Part shown: positions 43,195-53,618 of the stretch, piece after piece | Numbering within the stretch: the first letter of the stretch is position 1 | Layout: every line of letters starts with the position of its first letter | Source of the DNA: Adiantum capillus-veneris | Taxonomy: Eukaryota > Streptophyta > Polypodiopsida > Polypodiales > Pteridaceae | Direction of reading: 5' to 3' | DNA length: 64,000 bases | Assembly: GCA_014529385.2 (NCBI GenBank) | Contig: CM043967.1 | Location: forward strand, 132,369,182-132,433,181 | Translations under genes and position numbers: made by a program | The notes under the pieces: model-generated | Seen by the model: the letters and a program-made list of their open reading frames with translations, nothing else | Databases searched by the model: none | What the model was told of the DNA's origin: nothing

Positions 43195-43650
43195 TTATAG
43201 AAAGATGCAGTGTCAACAGATGAGGAATGGTTAGATGGAATGGACCTTTGCATCAAAGTACACAATCATAGAACAAATACATTGGTTGATACAGGGGCTC
43301 GAGTAAATGCAGTCAGTTATTCCACATACAAGAAATCAAGAAGTTAGTCTTTGATAGCTGGAATATCAACTATTAAAGGATGCAACAAGAATCCAACACC
43401 GACACTGGGAGTAGTAAACTTAAATGTGATAGTACATGGATGTTCATGCCCTCATCAGTTTGTATGCTTACCAAATGAACACATGAATGAAACAATGATT
43501 CTTAGAATCTCATGGATGCGGACGTACAAGGGAGTACCAGATTGGGATACCAATCAGCTCAAGCTATCACCTAAAGAGGGACAACTCATTGTTCCAATTG
43601 CACCAAGCAAAGAGGAATGGAAAGGAGGGTACCAGCAGGACAAACCATGA
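43195..43650 (+). pseudogene. Second aspartic-protease-like domain after integrase
   Basis: DGMDLCIKVHNHRTNTLVDT followed by GARVNAVSY gives a D-T-G-A active site near 43290. After a stop at 43345, ORF 43351-43650 has NETMILRISWMRTYKGVPDW, comparable to the ILGxxWL-type motif of retropepsins, and NQLKLSPKEGQLIVPI. A protease after integrase is not part of the standard gypsy order, in which protease precedes RT, and this element already has one at 38338. It could be an extra gene or a remnant of another element. Confidence 0.6.
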
Positions 43651-44292
43651 AGAAATCAATCTTCTCCATCCTATAGACAAGCAAATTCAACAAGTAGCAT
43701 GCAAAGAGTCAGGCATATCTGCGTACCAAAGGCACAACTTAAGGACAAGCCGATTCAAATTTGGGTGCCCAAAACATCATCTACTGTACCAAAGATGGTT
43801 CCAAAGTTCAAAACACAAAGAGGATCATCTTCGAGAAGGGAACCTAAAACAAGATGGATTTGGAGGAAAAAGGAGCACCTATCTTCTCCGCAAACTATAA
43901 CACGGAGGAAGCAGTTGAGGGTTAAGTCTTAAAACACTCGACCACAACATTTCCTTGAAGGAAAAACAAGATGCCAATGGCCAGTTAAATCTCGACAACC
44001 ATCATTATTAATACCGACATCTCGTAAAATCAGCGTGTCAAAGCATCCTGATGGTACAATAAAGCAAAGAGCGTGCAAGCTACAAGATTTTCTCTTTGGG
44101 AGACAGCAAAAGAAAACCTCGACATCAGAAACCCTTGAGTTAATTACTCAAGATCCAACTCTTGCACAACATAATGATTTGAAATGCATTGATCTTCAAA
44201 GCATGGTAGAGCCAACCAAGGCTATGCATAGACACGATTGTTCAACCCATGCACACAGTTGTCCCGGAGTACGCCATCTAGAAGGGGTATAA
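43651..44292 (+). pseudogene. Basic VPK-motif tail ORF
   Basis: ORFs 43699-43932 and 44035-44292 (and the overlapping frame 43589-43900) encode Lys/Arg-rich sequence with ICVPKAQLKDKPIQIWVPK and RRKQLRVKS. The IWVPK motif is shared with the tail ORF of the LARD-like element (34252-34482). Function unknown; nucleic-acid binding is a guess. Confidence 0.45.
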
Positions 44293-44320
44293 GGGAACTA
44301 AGCAATTAAGGGTAATGTTT

Positions 44321-44337
44321 GAAGAGGGAGGAAAAAG
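44321..44337 (+). promoter_or_regulatory. Candidate polypurine tract
   Basis: GAAGAGGGAGGAAAAAG, followed by TTTGATATTAACG. It would prime plus-strand synthesis if an LTR starts at 44340. Confidence 0.5.
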
Positions 44338-44339
44338 TT

Positions 44340-45566
44340 TGATATTAACGTGTAATTTTTTGCAAAATTACCTAATAATGCCCTTACAAAATCATCAACA
44401 GGGGTAATTTAACTGATAACATCTCCCCAATGAGTGTAAATAGTGTATATACTATCAAAATATCATCGAAAAATGATATTTTTTGTTATTTTTATCATTT
44501 TTTCTTGATATCGGGACTTAAAAATAGAGAAATCCACCAAAAAACAATGAAGCAGTGTTTTTCAATGGATTTTCCTAATTATTAATTTTTCACTTTGCTT
44601 TTTTATTATATTTTATTATTTTCTTTTATTTTTTCAATAAGCAGGTCAGAAATCAATAATAAATAGCAAATGAGCTCAGATGGAGAGTTTGAAGATACGC
44701 TAATGATCAGAAGGACAAGGCGGACAGGCTTAAAAAATTTCAATCAAATCGATAGATGGAAGCGGGCAGCCTAAATTAGGCTGCAAAGGCCTACTTTCGT
44801 AAATTCTTGTAGAATGAGCTAATGGAATCCGATTAAAGAAATTTTTTAGTCTAACATAGATTTCACGGCTTAGTAGGACTAACAGGAGAATTTGGGGGGG
44901 GCAAAGTTTGGGAAGTCCGAGTATAGATATCCAAGGTAGCCCAAAATCACCTCATTTCTACTAGTCACTCTTGGAGAAGAGAGCTCTCGACCTTCTTCGT
45001 GCGAGATTTTCGGAGTCCACAATCACTAGTTTACAATGCCGTCTCACACGAGACATGAGGAGTAGCTTCTCAGGTTATCAATGAACAATTCTGTATGGCC
45101 GGGTAGCAAGTCTAAGCTCGGGGAAAAACTCTAGAAACCCAGCAGTGCACGAAGTCCTATGATTCAAAATTGACCATAGCAACTTGTTAGCTCAACCAAA
45201 TTCAACGAGACTTGGACTCTAGCATGCCCCTATATAATAGAACACTTCTATATCACCAGATGACCATTCGGCAGGGGTCGAGGAGGGTCCCAAGTAAATA
45301 ATCTAAGTTTTTGCCAGATGCCAGAATTGGATTCTAACTCCACAGTCAGCTTATAGATTGGTTCTATACACAATGTACATGGATGGTTTCACGAAAATAG
45401 CCAAGGCAAGCTCTTAAAAAGCAAAAAATAGCTCGAAGGCTACAAAGCGTCAACTTTGATATGTGAATTTTCATGACTGTACTTCTCCATATCTCTGTGC
45501 CTTTCTCCTTTTGCGCCTTTCTCAGCTCACTCTACAACCCCCTGTGCACGCTTCTTATCCTTTGCT
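44340..45566. other. Possible LTR / leader, no gene seen
   Basis: Starts TGATATTAACG after the purine tract. It has a TATA-like CTATATAATAG at about 45231 and no credible ORF. It may be the 3' LTR of the gypsy element, or leader of the spliced gene that starts at 45567. No second copy is present in the window to decide. Confidence 0.35.
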
Positions 45567-47114
45567 ATGGATAGCAACCTAGAAAGAGCCCAAGGAATGC
45601 AGCCCGATAGGTCTCCCCCACAAAGACCCGACATTCTCCCACGAACGTATGTCACCTCTCTCTGTCTCTCTCTTTGTTGTGTTCAGCGGACCTGTATGTG
45701 TAGTAGAGTATTGAGGTGTGGATACATTGAGTAATAAATATGGATTTATTCCTTTCAGAGACAGAAGTTACAGCCTCCTCCCAAAATCAGCCGCTTTGTT
45801 CACCCCAAGGATGTGGAGGTGCCATTAAAGGCATTTTGCACGACAAAGGAGGATTTTCATAGGGAATATGGGTTAAGTCTTGAGGGGAAAGATGTTAGGA
45901 AGTTGACAGATGCAGATGTGCCCATATCCGACTAGATGAAAGTTTTCACGTGTCTTCCAATGAAGGAGGAAAAAGTGCCAATAAAAACAGAAAGGCCGGA
46001 TCACTACAAGGCACTCTACCAGTTCTATAAGCAGGAGTACCAATCCAAACCACCAAACTATCTGCTGGGAGTCAAGCTTGCACGCGGATATGTTTATTTT
46101 GTATGCACAGGTCCGGTAAAGTGGGCTGAGTTTGCATCTGAGGTGGTGAAGAATGTGACCAATGAAGGTCACTTAGATAGGAAAAGAGAACAATGGAAGT
46201 TAGAGACTTCCCAAGTATCCACAGGAACCCCAAGTGGTTCTGCCATCTTCTTAGTAAATACCCCATCCGAAAGTACCCCAGTCGGAAGTGGGATTTTTGC
46301 GACTACTCACTCTGCGTTTAGTGTTGAAGTATCCACTTCCTTGCAAGAACTTCTTGTTGAGGCTAGAAAATATCATGAAAATGTATCAGTCGAGTGTCAG
46401 AAGGCTAAGGATTCTGTGGTCAAATCTGTTTTGTTGATGTGCACCGTTGTGAGGGTGCCCTTGACACCATCCGAATGCACTTCCCTGATGATGCCAATGT
46501 ACCAACAGACTTGCTTGACAGCCTCCAAGAAAAAATTGACCAAGCAAAAGCCACCCTACAGCAGGCACAGGTATGCTTTTAACTCTATCTGATTGTAGTA
46601 TAATACTTGCAAAGTACCATACGGTATGATTTTTCATACCAGTAGGATTATATCATATTCGGTAAGGGTAGATGACAATACCGGTAGGATGTTATCATAC
46701 CGGTAGCATTATATCCTACCGTTACCGGTAGGATGTTATCATACCGATAGGATTATATCCTACCTGTAGGATGTAATCATACCGGTAGGATATAATCCTA
46801 CCGGTATGATAACATCCTACTGGTATGGTTACATCCGACCACTATGGTTAGATCCGATCGGTATGATAAAATCCGACCGGTATACTATCCAGTATAATAA
46901 CATCATACCGGTGGGATAACATCATACCGGCAGGATGTAATCATATCGGTATGATAACATCATTATACCAATCTTCAAGCACTCATACCGATTTTATACC
47001 TGTTTGACATTGTCTGATAACAGAGGTCTCTTGCCTACAGGAAGAATTATCCAAATCCTTGGAGCGTGAGGAAACCTTTGGTCTCTGTATCACGTTTGTG
47101 ACAGACATGATTAG
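45567..47114 (+). pseudogene. Spliced gene of unknown function, 5' part
   Basis: ATG at 45567 (MDSNLERAQGMQPDRSP) leads to a probable intron 45647-45758 (GTATGT..TTTCAG), though this junction is out of phase by one base. Coding then runs KISRFVHPKDVEVPLKAFCT, a stop at 45934, PDHYKALYQFYKQEYQSKPP, a frame change near 46437, and DLLDSLQEKIDQAKATLQQA. A second intron, 46571-47040 (GTATGC..CTACAG), is phase 0. The exon 47041-47114 (EELSKSLEREETFGLCITFV) is cut by the Tat-type element and continues at 57185. No family recognised; helical, coiled-coil-like segments dominate. Confidence 0.55.
46621..46990. repeat. Array of short palindromic ACCGGT repeats in an intron
   Basis: About 18 imperfect units of roughly 19 bp, such as ATACCGGTAGGATGTTATC, in both orientations, each containing a palindromic TACCGGTA core or variant. 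The array fills most of the 470-bp intron 46571-47040. Confidence 0.9.
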
Positions 47115-48621
47115 TGATAGCGGGAAAAAGAGCAGTGCAATCGGGTGGCCTCTGTACTCGTGCACACTCCAAAAACCACGCCTCATGCAAACAAGCAAAG
47201 AACAAAACAAAGGGGGCACCACCCTAAATTAAGAGGTTTAGGGACCTCACACATAGTGCACATAGGCAAGTGAGAATTCTGGCATTATGATGGCATCAAA
47301 ACATATGGCAAAACACATAGAAACAAATCTTAGGGACCTTATGTAGCATATATATACACAAGACATCAGCTTAACAATACAACGGCATCTGATCATACAT
47401 AACAAGGATATAGAGAAGCAAGCCAAGGATGGCATAATCCCTTGTCAAAAACAATCAACCCAGCAAGTACGTATGATCCTACTAGCAACACATCAATACC
47501 TTAGAGAATGATGGCGAGGATGGTGGCCATGGAGCATGAGAGAAGACTCCTTATTTAGGTTTTAGGCCTAGTAATGTAGCATACTAGAGGGAGAGAGAGA
47601 GAGGGAGAGAGAGAGAGGGAGAGAGAGTAGAGCTCCATCCATAGCTCCTCGTTGTGAGCAATGTCGCCATAGCTTCATTGCTTGGTGAAGTGGGTGAAGT
47701 TTTGGTTTTAAGTGAGAGAAGGCCTCCTTATATAGGTTTCTGAGAGGGTTTAGGATTAGGGATAAACATGCTTAAATCCGCTGATTGGGGTTACTTTTTG
47801 CTTAGGGTGGTCAACAGATTGAGGTCACCTGATATGTCACCATCAAGATATTCTCTAGAGTGATGTGAGAGGGGAGGGCAAATGCTGATTTTTTTGATTG
47901 TGACACATGGGGATAAGGCCTTGACCAGCATTTAAGAGCAGGTAAGGTGGCTGTTGAAACTGGAGGTTCTGCACATGTCAGGGGGGGACCTGCTGGGTCC
48001 TCCTGAATATCAAATTCTCAAAAAATCCTCAACCATGGCTTCTTTTGACATGTGTTCTTTGAAAAAATCAGCATGTCTCTTTTCAACTCAAAAGTATTTA
48101 TCCCTGTTGACTCACCTTTACCATAAGATTTTCCCCTTTTCTCCTCCTGTAACTGCATTGTTGATGCCCAATCACTGCTTCTAGTAACAGTGAACTGTTA
48201 CCTACCAAATACTTATGGTGCAGTAAAAAATATTTACCATGGGTAAAAAAAGTTACTGTAGGTAAAAAGTGATTTGTATTTACCATGTAGGTGAAAATAT
48301 TTACTGTGGTAAAAAATATTTACTGTCCGTAAAAAAGTGAAAACGGAGTATGCTGTGCTATGAGTCCACACGAACATCCTCGTGTAAATTTCACTAGAAA
48401 TTCACACCTAGAATGGGCTATTCTGTAAGATATAGGTTGTAGGCATGCATAAGAGCTCGTTCCCACGTATCTTCTGTCCATGGCACTTTTTACTCTTTGG
48501 TGCTTGTGAAGTAGATTTTTCTTCTCTTTCGAGATCCCTTGGACTAGAGTATCCTCATCTCCCCAACAACTGACTGTGCCTTTATTGCATCTTCAGAAGG
48601 GGTCCTAAAAACCATGCATCA
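47115..48621 (-). repeat. 3' LTR of Tat-type element
   Basis: Nearly identical to 55673-57184. Lacks the 17-bp insertion of the other copy near 56539. Contains GA-rich tract 47589-47627 and a stretch of repeated ATTTACTGT/GGTAAAAA motifs (48190-48340). Confidence 0.95.
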
Positions 48622-48625
48622 TATA

Positions 48626-48640
48626 GCCCTCCCCCTTAAG
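48626..48640 (-). promoter_or_regulatory. Polypurine tract of Tat-type element
   Basis: On the minus strand CTTAAGGGGGAGGGC ends four bases before the 3' LTR. Confidence 0.75.
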
Positions 48641-48943
48641 CTAAAGGTATTTCATGCCTCTAGCTGTAGGTTGTGCTACAATAGGGTTCTCTTAAATACT
48701 TACCCACCTGGTACCAATTAAATTTGCCATGTTACTGCTTTCTTGGCTGATGCACCCTGTTTAGTCCTTTCTGATGAATAATTGTATCCATCCATGACTA
48801 ACAACTGGTCTCCTAGACCCTTGAAAGCCATACCCCATCCATTGTCAATATCCACTTTCGCTGGTAGCATTCTCTTTTTTCTTTTTTTCTTCTCTTTTTT
48901 TTTCTTTTTTTTTTGTGAAACGACTATATACATGATTGTTACC

Positions 48944-49342
48944 TTAGTTGGAGCTCGAATATGATGAGCTCTCCTTTGAACCATCCTTAGCATTGATTTC
49001 ACCAGCATATGGCTGTGAAAGACGACATTGGTAGGCCTTCAATCGCCAACCATTTACCGGGGTCTGATGTACCTTACCATCTAGGTCACCTAGTTGGTAA
49101 CTACCATTTGAGAACCTCTGTATCACTACAAAAGGGCCTTCCCACTTAAGCAAGAACTTACCATCCTTCCTGCGATCAAAGCGATTGTCGTATCTGAGCA
49201 CTAAAGAACCTTCCTTGATACCTTTCTTGACAAGGTTGCGATTGAACTTCTTTCGTTTCTTCTCTGCCTGGGCTGCATAGTACTTCACTGCTGACTCTCG
49301 ATCTAGCCCTAACCTCTCCAAATCGATGATTCTTCCTTCCAC
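48944..49342 (-). pseudogene. Integrase C-terminal domain, Tat-type element
   Basis: ORF of 132 codons with RRKDGKFLLKWEGPFVVIQR and GSYQLGDLDGKVHQTPVNGW, the SH3-like C-terminal domain of plant gypsy integrases, which binds DNA. It is split from the integrase core by a stop at 49540-49542 and by the 79-bp tandem repeat at 49314-49551, whose two extra units shift the frame. Confidence 0.8.
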
Positions 49343-49551
49343 CTGCTTCTCTTGACTATCCTCTTGATGTGCTTTTAGAACTCGGAGGCTCGCTCTCCAA
49401 ATCGATGATTCTTCCTTCCACCTGCTTCTCTTGACTATCCTCTTGATGTGCTTTTAGAACTCGGAGGCTCGCTCTCCAAATCAATGATTCTTCCTTCGAC
49501 CTGCTTCTCTTGACTATCCTCTTGATGTGCTTTTAGAACTCAGAGGCTCGC
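49314..49551. repeat. 79-bp tandem triplication at the end of pol
   Basis: Three units starting at 49314, 49393 and 49472, each beginning CTCTCCAAATC. The two extra units add 158 bp, not a multiple of three, so reading frame is lost. The third unit has CTCAGAGG where the others have CTCGGAGG; on the coding strand this turns CGA into a TGA stop. Confidence 0.95.
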
Positions 49552-51432
49552 TAGCTCCACTTCTATAGGCAATAGTGCCTCTTGCCCGTAAACCAAGTGA
49601 AAAGGTGTATACCCCAAGGATGTTTTAAAGGATGTTCTGTAGGCCCAAAGTGCTGCATCTAGGTGTTTGTCCCATGCCTTAGGATGTAAATGCACTTGCT
49701 TAGTGATGATTTTACATATAAGACCATTTACCTTTTCCACAAGACCATTGCACTGAGGGTAGTATGGTGTAGAGTGCCTGCGCTTGATTTTTAACTTTCT
49801 CATCAATTGCCCGACTAAATCAGCTCGAAATCCCGGTCCCCTATCCATGAGAATCTCCAAAGGTGTGCCAAAACGGCAACAAAGGCATTCAAAAATGAAA
49901 TCACTCACGTCCTTGGCTGTGATGCGCTTTGTGGGACGAGCTTCTGCCCATCTGGTCATGTACTCCACCCCCATAATGATGTATTCCTTCCCTGATTGAG
50001 TGCAAGGTAGTGGCCCTATTGCATCTATCCCCCATTTTTCAAATGGCCCATAGGTTTTGATTGGATGCTGATTTTCATGGGTAAGACGCCTTGGTCCAAC
50101 TTTTTGGCAAACCTCACATGTGCGGCACCAATGTTGTACATCTCGATGGAGGCTTGGCCACGTGAACCCTGCTTGTAAAATCTTTCTGCTAGTAATCTCT
50201 TGTGCAAAGTGGCCACCACACACACCTTCATGACAACTAAACAAAATATCCTTTATCTCTTGGGATGCAGGAACTCTCCTTAAGACAACATCTTTCCCTC
50301 TACAATACAAGTCCTCATTCACTAAGCTATAGCTGGTAGCCTTTTTTGCCAACCACCTACGTTCACTTTTACTCATACCAGAGGGTGCTTCACAATGCTC
50401 AAGAAAGTAAAGTAAATCATGCAGCTCCTCCTTTCCCTGGTATAAAGGACTTTTCACAAGGATAGCACCTACTATGAGAGTTTGTAGTTCTTCACCTGCT
50501 AAGGCATCTGCTTCTCGATTTTGATCTCTAGGTACAAAGTGCACTCGAACTTCTTTAAAACCCTTCAACAAGGCCTTTGCTTCCCTCATCTTAACAGACA
50601 ATTTGTCATTTTTAAAGGCCCATACACCAACCATTTGCTTAACAATCAACATGGAGTCACCAAAAACATTTAGCTTTGTGATGCCCTGAGAAAGACAACA
50701 TTGCAACCCTAAAACAAGGGCATGGTACTCTGCCTCATTGTTAGAATGAACCTCTTTTAGATGAAACCTTTTTGCAAAGATCTTCTCCTTCTCTGGACCT
50801 AATATTACTATGCCTGCTGATGCCTTGTCTTTGGTCCTCTTGTAAGCCCCATCAAAATACAGACTGTGTGCTCCCAGTAGAACTTCAGGCTCCGGGATAG
50901 GCGGTACCTTACTAGGTGCCTCTTTCTTGGCCTTCTCATAACACCTTTGTGTGAGGACATCTGCCAAACAAGCACGGGTGGAATCCTCTACTTGTAGTGT
51001 GTAGTCAAACTCTTGAAGCTGCACCACCCACTTTGCTATTCTTTGAGACAATTCCATGTGTTGTAGGGCATATGGAAAAACCTCCTCAGTTGTGATCACC
51101 ACAAATTGTCTCGGAAGTAAGTAAGCCCGAAACTTCTCCACTGCAAACTTAAGAGCTAGCACCAATTGCTCAGTTGCGCTGAAACCCTTTTCAGCAGCTG
51201 TCATCACTCTACTAGAGAAGTAGACTGGTCTCATGAGAGATGTCTTTGGGTCTTTTTGCATCAAGACAGCTCCTAGAGCTTTTGGACCTACACTAGGATT
51301 TACATAGAATAATTCACCCCATGTGGGTTGTAGGACGACAGGCAATGAGCTCAAAATGGTTTTAACTTCTTGAAAGCACCTTTCACCCTCCTCACTCCAT
51401 GTCAATGTACTGTGTTTAGTGAGCTGCTGCAA
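49540..51432 (-). CDS. pol: Tat-type pol: RNase H, second RNase H, integrase
   Basis: ORF of 630 codons. Residues 10-125: gypsy RNase H (GERCFQEVKTILSS, VYFSSRVMTAAEKGFSATEQ). Residues 190-310: a second, plant-type RNase H (LYFDGAYKRTKDKASAGIVI, NNEAEYHALVLGLQCCL, FGDSMLIVKQMVG, DQNREADALAGE). Residues 400-460: integrase zinc finger (HEGVCGGHF, CRTCEVCQKVG). Residues 465-630: integrase core (WGIDAIGPLPCTQSGKEYII, LMDRGPGF, YYPQCNGLVEKVNGLICK, AYRTSFKTSLGYTPFHLVYG). In a working element these are parts of one polyprotein made with the upstream protease-RT. Confidence 0.95.
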   Translation of the reverse strand: MQQLTKHSTLTWSEEGERCFQEVKTILSSLPVVLQPTWGELFYVNPSVGPKALGAVLMQKDPKTSLMRPVYFSSRVMTAAEKGFSATEQLVLALKFAVEKFRAYLLPRQFVVITTEEVFPYALQHMELSQRIAKWVVQLQEFDYTLQVEDSTRACLADVLTQRCYEKAKKEAPSKVPPIPEPEVLLGAHSLYFDGAYKRTKDKASAGIVILGPEKEKIFAKRFHLKEVHSNNEAEYHALVLGLQCCLSQGITKLNVFGDSMLIVKQMVGVWAFKNDKLSVKMREAKALLKGFKEVRVHFVPRDQNREADALAGEELQTLIVGAILVKSPLYQGKEELHDLLYFLEHCEAPSGMSKSERRWLAKKATSYSLVNEDLYCRGKDVVLRRVPASQEIKDILFSCHEGVCGGHFAQEITSRKILQAGFTWPSLHRDVQHWCRTCEVCQKVGPRRLTHENQHPIKTYGPFEKWGIDAIGPLPCTQSGKEYIIMGVEYMTRWAEARPTKRITAKDVSDFIFECLCCRFGTPLEILMDRGPGFRADLVGQLMRKLKIKRRHSTPYYPQCNGLVEKVNGLICKIITKQVHLHPKAWDKHLDAALWAYRTSFKTSLGYTPFHLVYGQEALLPIEVELASL

Positions 51433-51444
51433 AGGATAGATTGC

Positions 51445-51951
51445 CTAAGAAAGGAGATGTATGAATCGTCCCATGTAGCGAACCTTTTGAATGAAGGAGA
51501 CTAGTTGCTTCACGTTTGAAGGAGTAGGTAAAGCTACCAATGTCTTTACATTTTCAAGGTCAGCCTCAATACCATCTTGAGACACAACATGGCCTAGTAG
51601 AGTGACCTTGCTCTCACCTATGTGGCACTTGTCTTTATTCAATTGCCCACCCAATTGGGCCAGACGGGTGAAACCTTCATCAACCTTGGACAGATGTACT
51701 TCCCTAGAGCTGTAAATGCAAAAATCATCAATGAAGACTCGTATGGACTTACCAAAGTAAGGTTGAAACACCAAGTTCATAAACCTCTGGAAAGTAGCTG
51801 GGGCATTAGTTAAACCAAAAGGCATAACTCTATAAGCAAAACACCCCCAAGGTGTTATGAAGGTAGTCTTTCTTTGGTCTTCATCTGCAATTCTGATTTG
51901 GAAGTAGCCTGAGTACCCATCACACACTGTGTACCTTTCATGACCAGCCAC
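51445..51951 (-). pseudogene. pol: Tat-type reverse transcriptase, C-terminal part
   Basis: ORF of 168 codons: YSGYFQIRIADEDQRKTTFI, AYRVMPFGLTNAPATFQRFM, the catalytic motif VFIDDFCIYSS (FIDD form), KCHIGESKVTLLGHVVSQDG. It joins the N-terminal RT part (51957 upward) across a one-base loss near 51968, and is separated from the RNase H ORF by a stop at about 51445. The two breaks suggest that this copy makes no full Pol. Confidence 0.92.
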
Positions 51952-51956
51952 TTCAT

Positions 51957-53534
51957 TTAGTATTCATCTTGAAAAGGCAAAGGAAAATGGTCCCTTTTTG
52001 TGGCTGCGTTTAGAGGCTTGTAATCCACACATACCCTCCACTTCCCATTTTTCTTTGGTGCTACCACAACTGGAGACACCCACTCAGAATCTTCCACTGG
52101 GTAGATAAATCCTGCCTTGAGTAATCTTTTTACTTCTTTTAAGAGTGCATCTTGTTGCACTAGCCCTAATCTCCTTAGCCTTTGCACCACTGGTTTGGCA
52201 CCTTCCTTTAATTGGATATGGTGTTGGGTTACCGTCACTCCTTTAATGTGCTCATAATCAGTTATAAAGAGGCCAGCATGCTTCTTTAGTACCTGCAAAT
52301 AGGGTTCTCTCTCTTCTTCTAGTAGGTCCTTAGCTAGCATCTCCTCTAAGCCTGTGGCTTCTTCCTTGTTTAGAGAGTCTTGACCACCTTCTCCTTCTGG
52401 GTTTCGCAGTATTATACCCATGACTTCCAAAGAGCTAGCATCCTCCTCAGATGACTCATCCTCAGATGAGGAGCAACTGCTTGTGCTCCATTCATCCATA
52501 GAAGTCTCCATCTCTAGGTCTTGTTGTCTACCTTGCTTCATGTCATACACAATTTTTTGTTGCTTGCCACCTACCTTATGATTTGGTCGCAACTCAAGGG
52601 AACCTGTCTCCCAATCTTGCCTAGCTTTCATAGCCATAAGCCAAGGTCTTCCAAGGATTAGCGGATAGCCCTCCCCCTTAGTTGGGATCACATAAGCATC
52701 AATTGAGATTGCCACACCAAAAGCTGAAACCTTCACTTCATTAACCTTTCCCACACAAGCCACCCTTACATTATTTTCCATCTTAGCTTGTAAGGAAGTT
52801 TGCTCGTTTACTTCCAAACCCAACCTGTGCATTAATTTCTCTGTCATAACACAAATCTTGGCTCCACCATCTACGTACACATTGGAGACTCGCTGACTCT
52901 TAATCTCTGCATCAATGACTGGCACGATATCCTTCATGCCTCTTGCACTAATAGACCCAACTGACTTTGCCTTAGCCCTCCTGGTGCTGACCATCTTAGA
53001 CCAGGTTCTACGCATCTTTGGGGAAAGGTGGAGGAGTTGCTGCCATGAAATCTTTGGTCCTTGCTTACTCACATCTGTTACCAGGTCGTAAGATATGGAT
53101 CCTACCCCAAGTGGAAAGTCTTCTACTCCTATGTGCCTCCTTGACCTACTCTTCCTTTTCTTGTCTCCTATCACTTGGGAGGAACCCTCATTCCCTTTAT
53201 CCGGCTCTGAAGCTTCCATTTCATCAGTTCTTTGTCTCCTAACTCTCTTTATTGGCATGGCAACAGCTTCCTCCATTTTTTCTTTCCCTTTATCCTTACC
53301 ATTGTCAAGACTTATGACAGAGACAGCCCTGTCCTCCCCTCCCGATGGTAGTGGAGGGATCTCTGCTGGTGCTTGTGGTGGTGGAGGAGGGGGTCTCAAT
53401 ATTTGGATTGGTGGAGCCACGTGTGCATTTTGTCCATTTAGTGGCCTAGCTTGAGGAGGAGTGACTTGCTGGCGAGGAGGTCGTCTTTGATTACCATTTC
53501 CTTGATAGCGTCGTGGATGGGGGCAATAATACAT
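51957..53534 (-). CDS. pol: Tat-type protease and RT N-terminal part
   Basis: ORF of 525 codons. The start is Pro-rich with a possible Cys-containing knuckle just upstream (about 53550). A Ser/Arg/Glu-rich linker leads to the aspartic protease: VYVDGGAKICVMTEKLMHRL (D-G-G-A instead of the usual D-S/T-G-A) and PLILGRPWLMAMKARQDWET. After an acidic linker (SSCSSSEDESSEEDASSLE), reverse transcriptase begins: LLKAGFIYPVEDSEWVSPVV and KWRVCVDYKPLNAATKRDHF. It ends at a frameshift stop. The unusual Gly in the protease site may be tolerated or reduce activity; this is inference. Confidence 0.9.
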   Translation of the reverse strand: MYYCPHPRRYQGNGNQRRPPRQQVTPPQARPLNGQNAHVAPPIQILRPPPPPPQAPAEIPPLPSGGEDRAVSVISLDNGKDKGKEKMEEAVAMPIKRVRRQRTDEMEASEPDKGNEGSSQVIGDKKRKSRSRRHIGVEDFPLGVGSISYDLVTDVSKQGPKISWQQLLHLSPKMRRTWSKMVSTRRAKAKSVGSISARGMKDIVPVIDAEIKSQRVSNVYVDGGAKICVMTEKLMHRLGLEVNEQTSLQAKMENNVRVACVGKVNEVKVSAFGVAISIDAYVIPTKGEGYPLILGRPWLMAMKARQDWETGSLELRPNHKVGGKQQKIVYDMKQGRQQDLEMETSMDEWSTSSCSSSEDESSEEDASSLEVMGIILRNPEGEGGQDSLNKEEATGLEEMLAKDLLEEEREPYLQVLKKHAGLFITDYEHIKGVTVTQHHIQLKEGAKPVVQRLRRLGLVQQDALLKEVKRLLKAGFIYPVEDSEWVSPVVVAPKKNGKWRVCVDYKPLNAATKRDHFPLPFQDEY

Positions 53535-53618
53535 GCCGTGACCTACCTCTCCACAGTTGTAGCAAATGTACTCACGTGCTTGCCTTTGTCCTTCTTGTCT
53601 ATTTCGTTCATTTCCTGG

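Larger units (their letters stand above)
35082..44339 (+). mobile_element. Interior of a decayed Ty3/gypsy element
   Basis: Gag, zinc knuckle, protease, reverse transcriptase, RNase H and integrase occur in gypsy order, followed by a second protease-like region and a basic tail. Many stops and frame changes show long decay. A purine-rich tract at 44321-44337 precedes TGATATTAACG, a possible 3' LTR start. The matching 5' LTR was not identified. The 5' end may be the primer site at 27949 (with the LARD-like element inserted) or may be lost. Confidence 0.7.

Noticed and set aside
28388-44292. Endogenous plant pararetrovirus (caulimovirid)
   Set aside because: The pol has a clear integrase after RNase H, and LTRs and tRNA primer sites are present. 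No movement-protein motif could be recognised.
46621-46990. CRISPR-like array
   Set aside because: Repeats are adjacent, variable and in both orientations, with no unique spacers, in a plant intron.
48190-48340. Repeated ATTTACTGT/GGTAAAAA motifs as a binding-site cluster
   Set aside because: Present identically in both LTRs of the Tat-type element; probably simple-sequence drift within the LTR, with nothing to show function.
52855-53454. Plus-strand ORFs 53018-53242 and 53095-53454
   Set aside because: Shadows of the Tat-type pol ORF on the minus strand.
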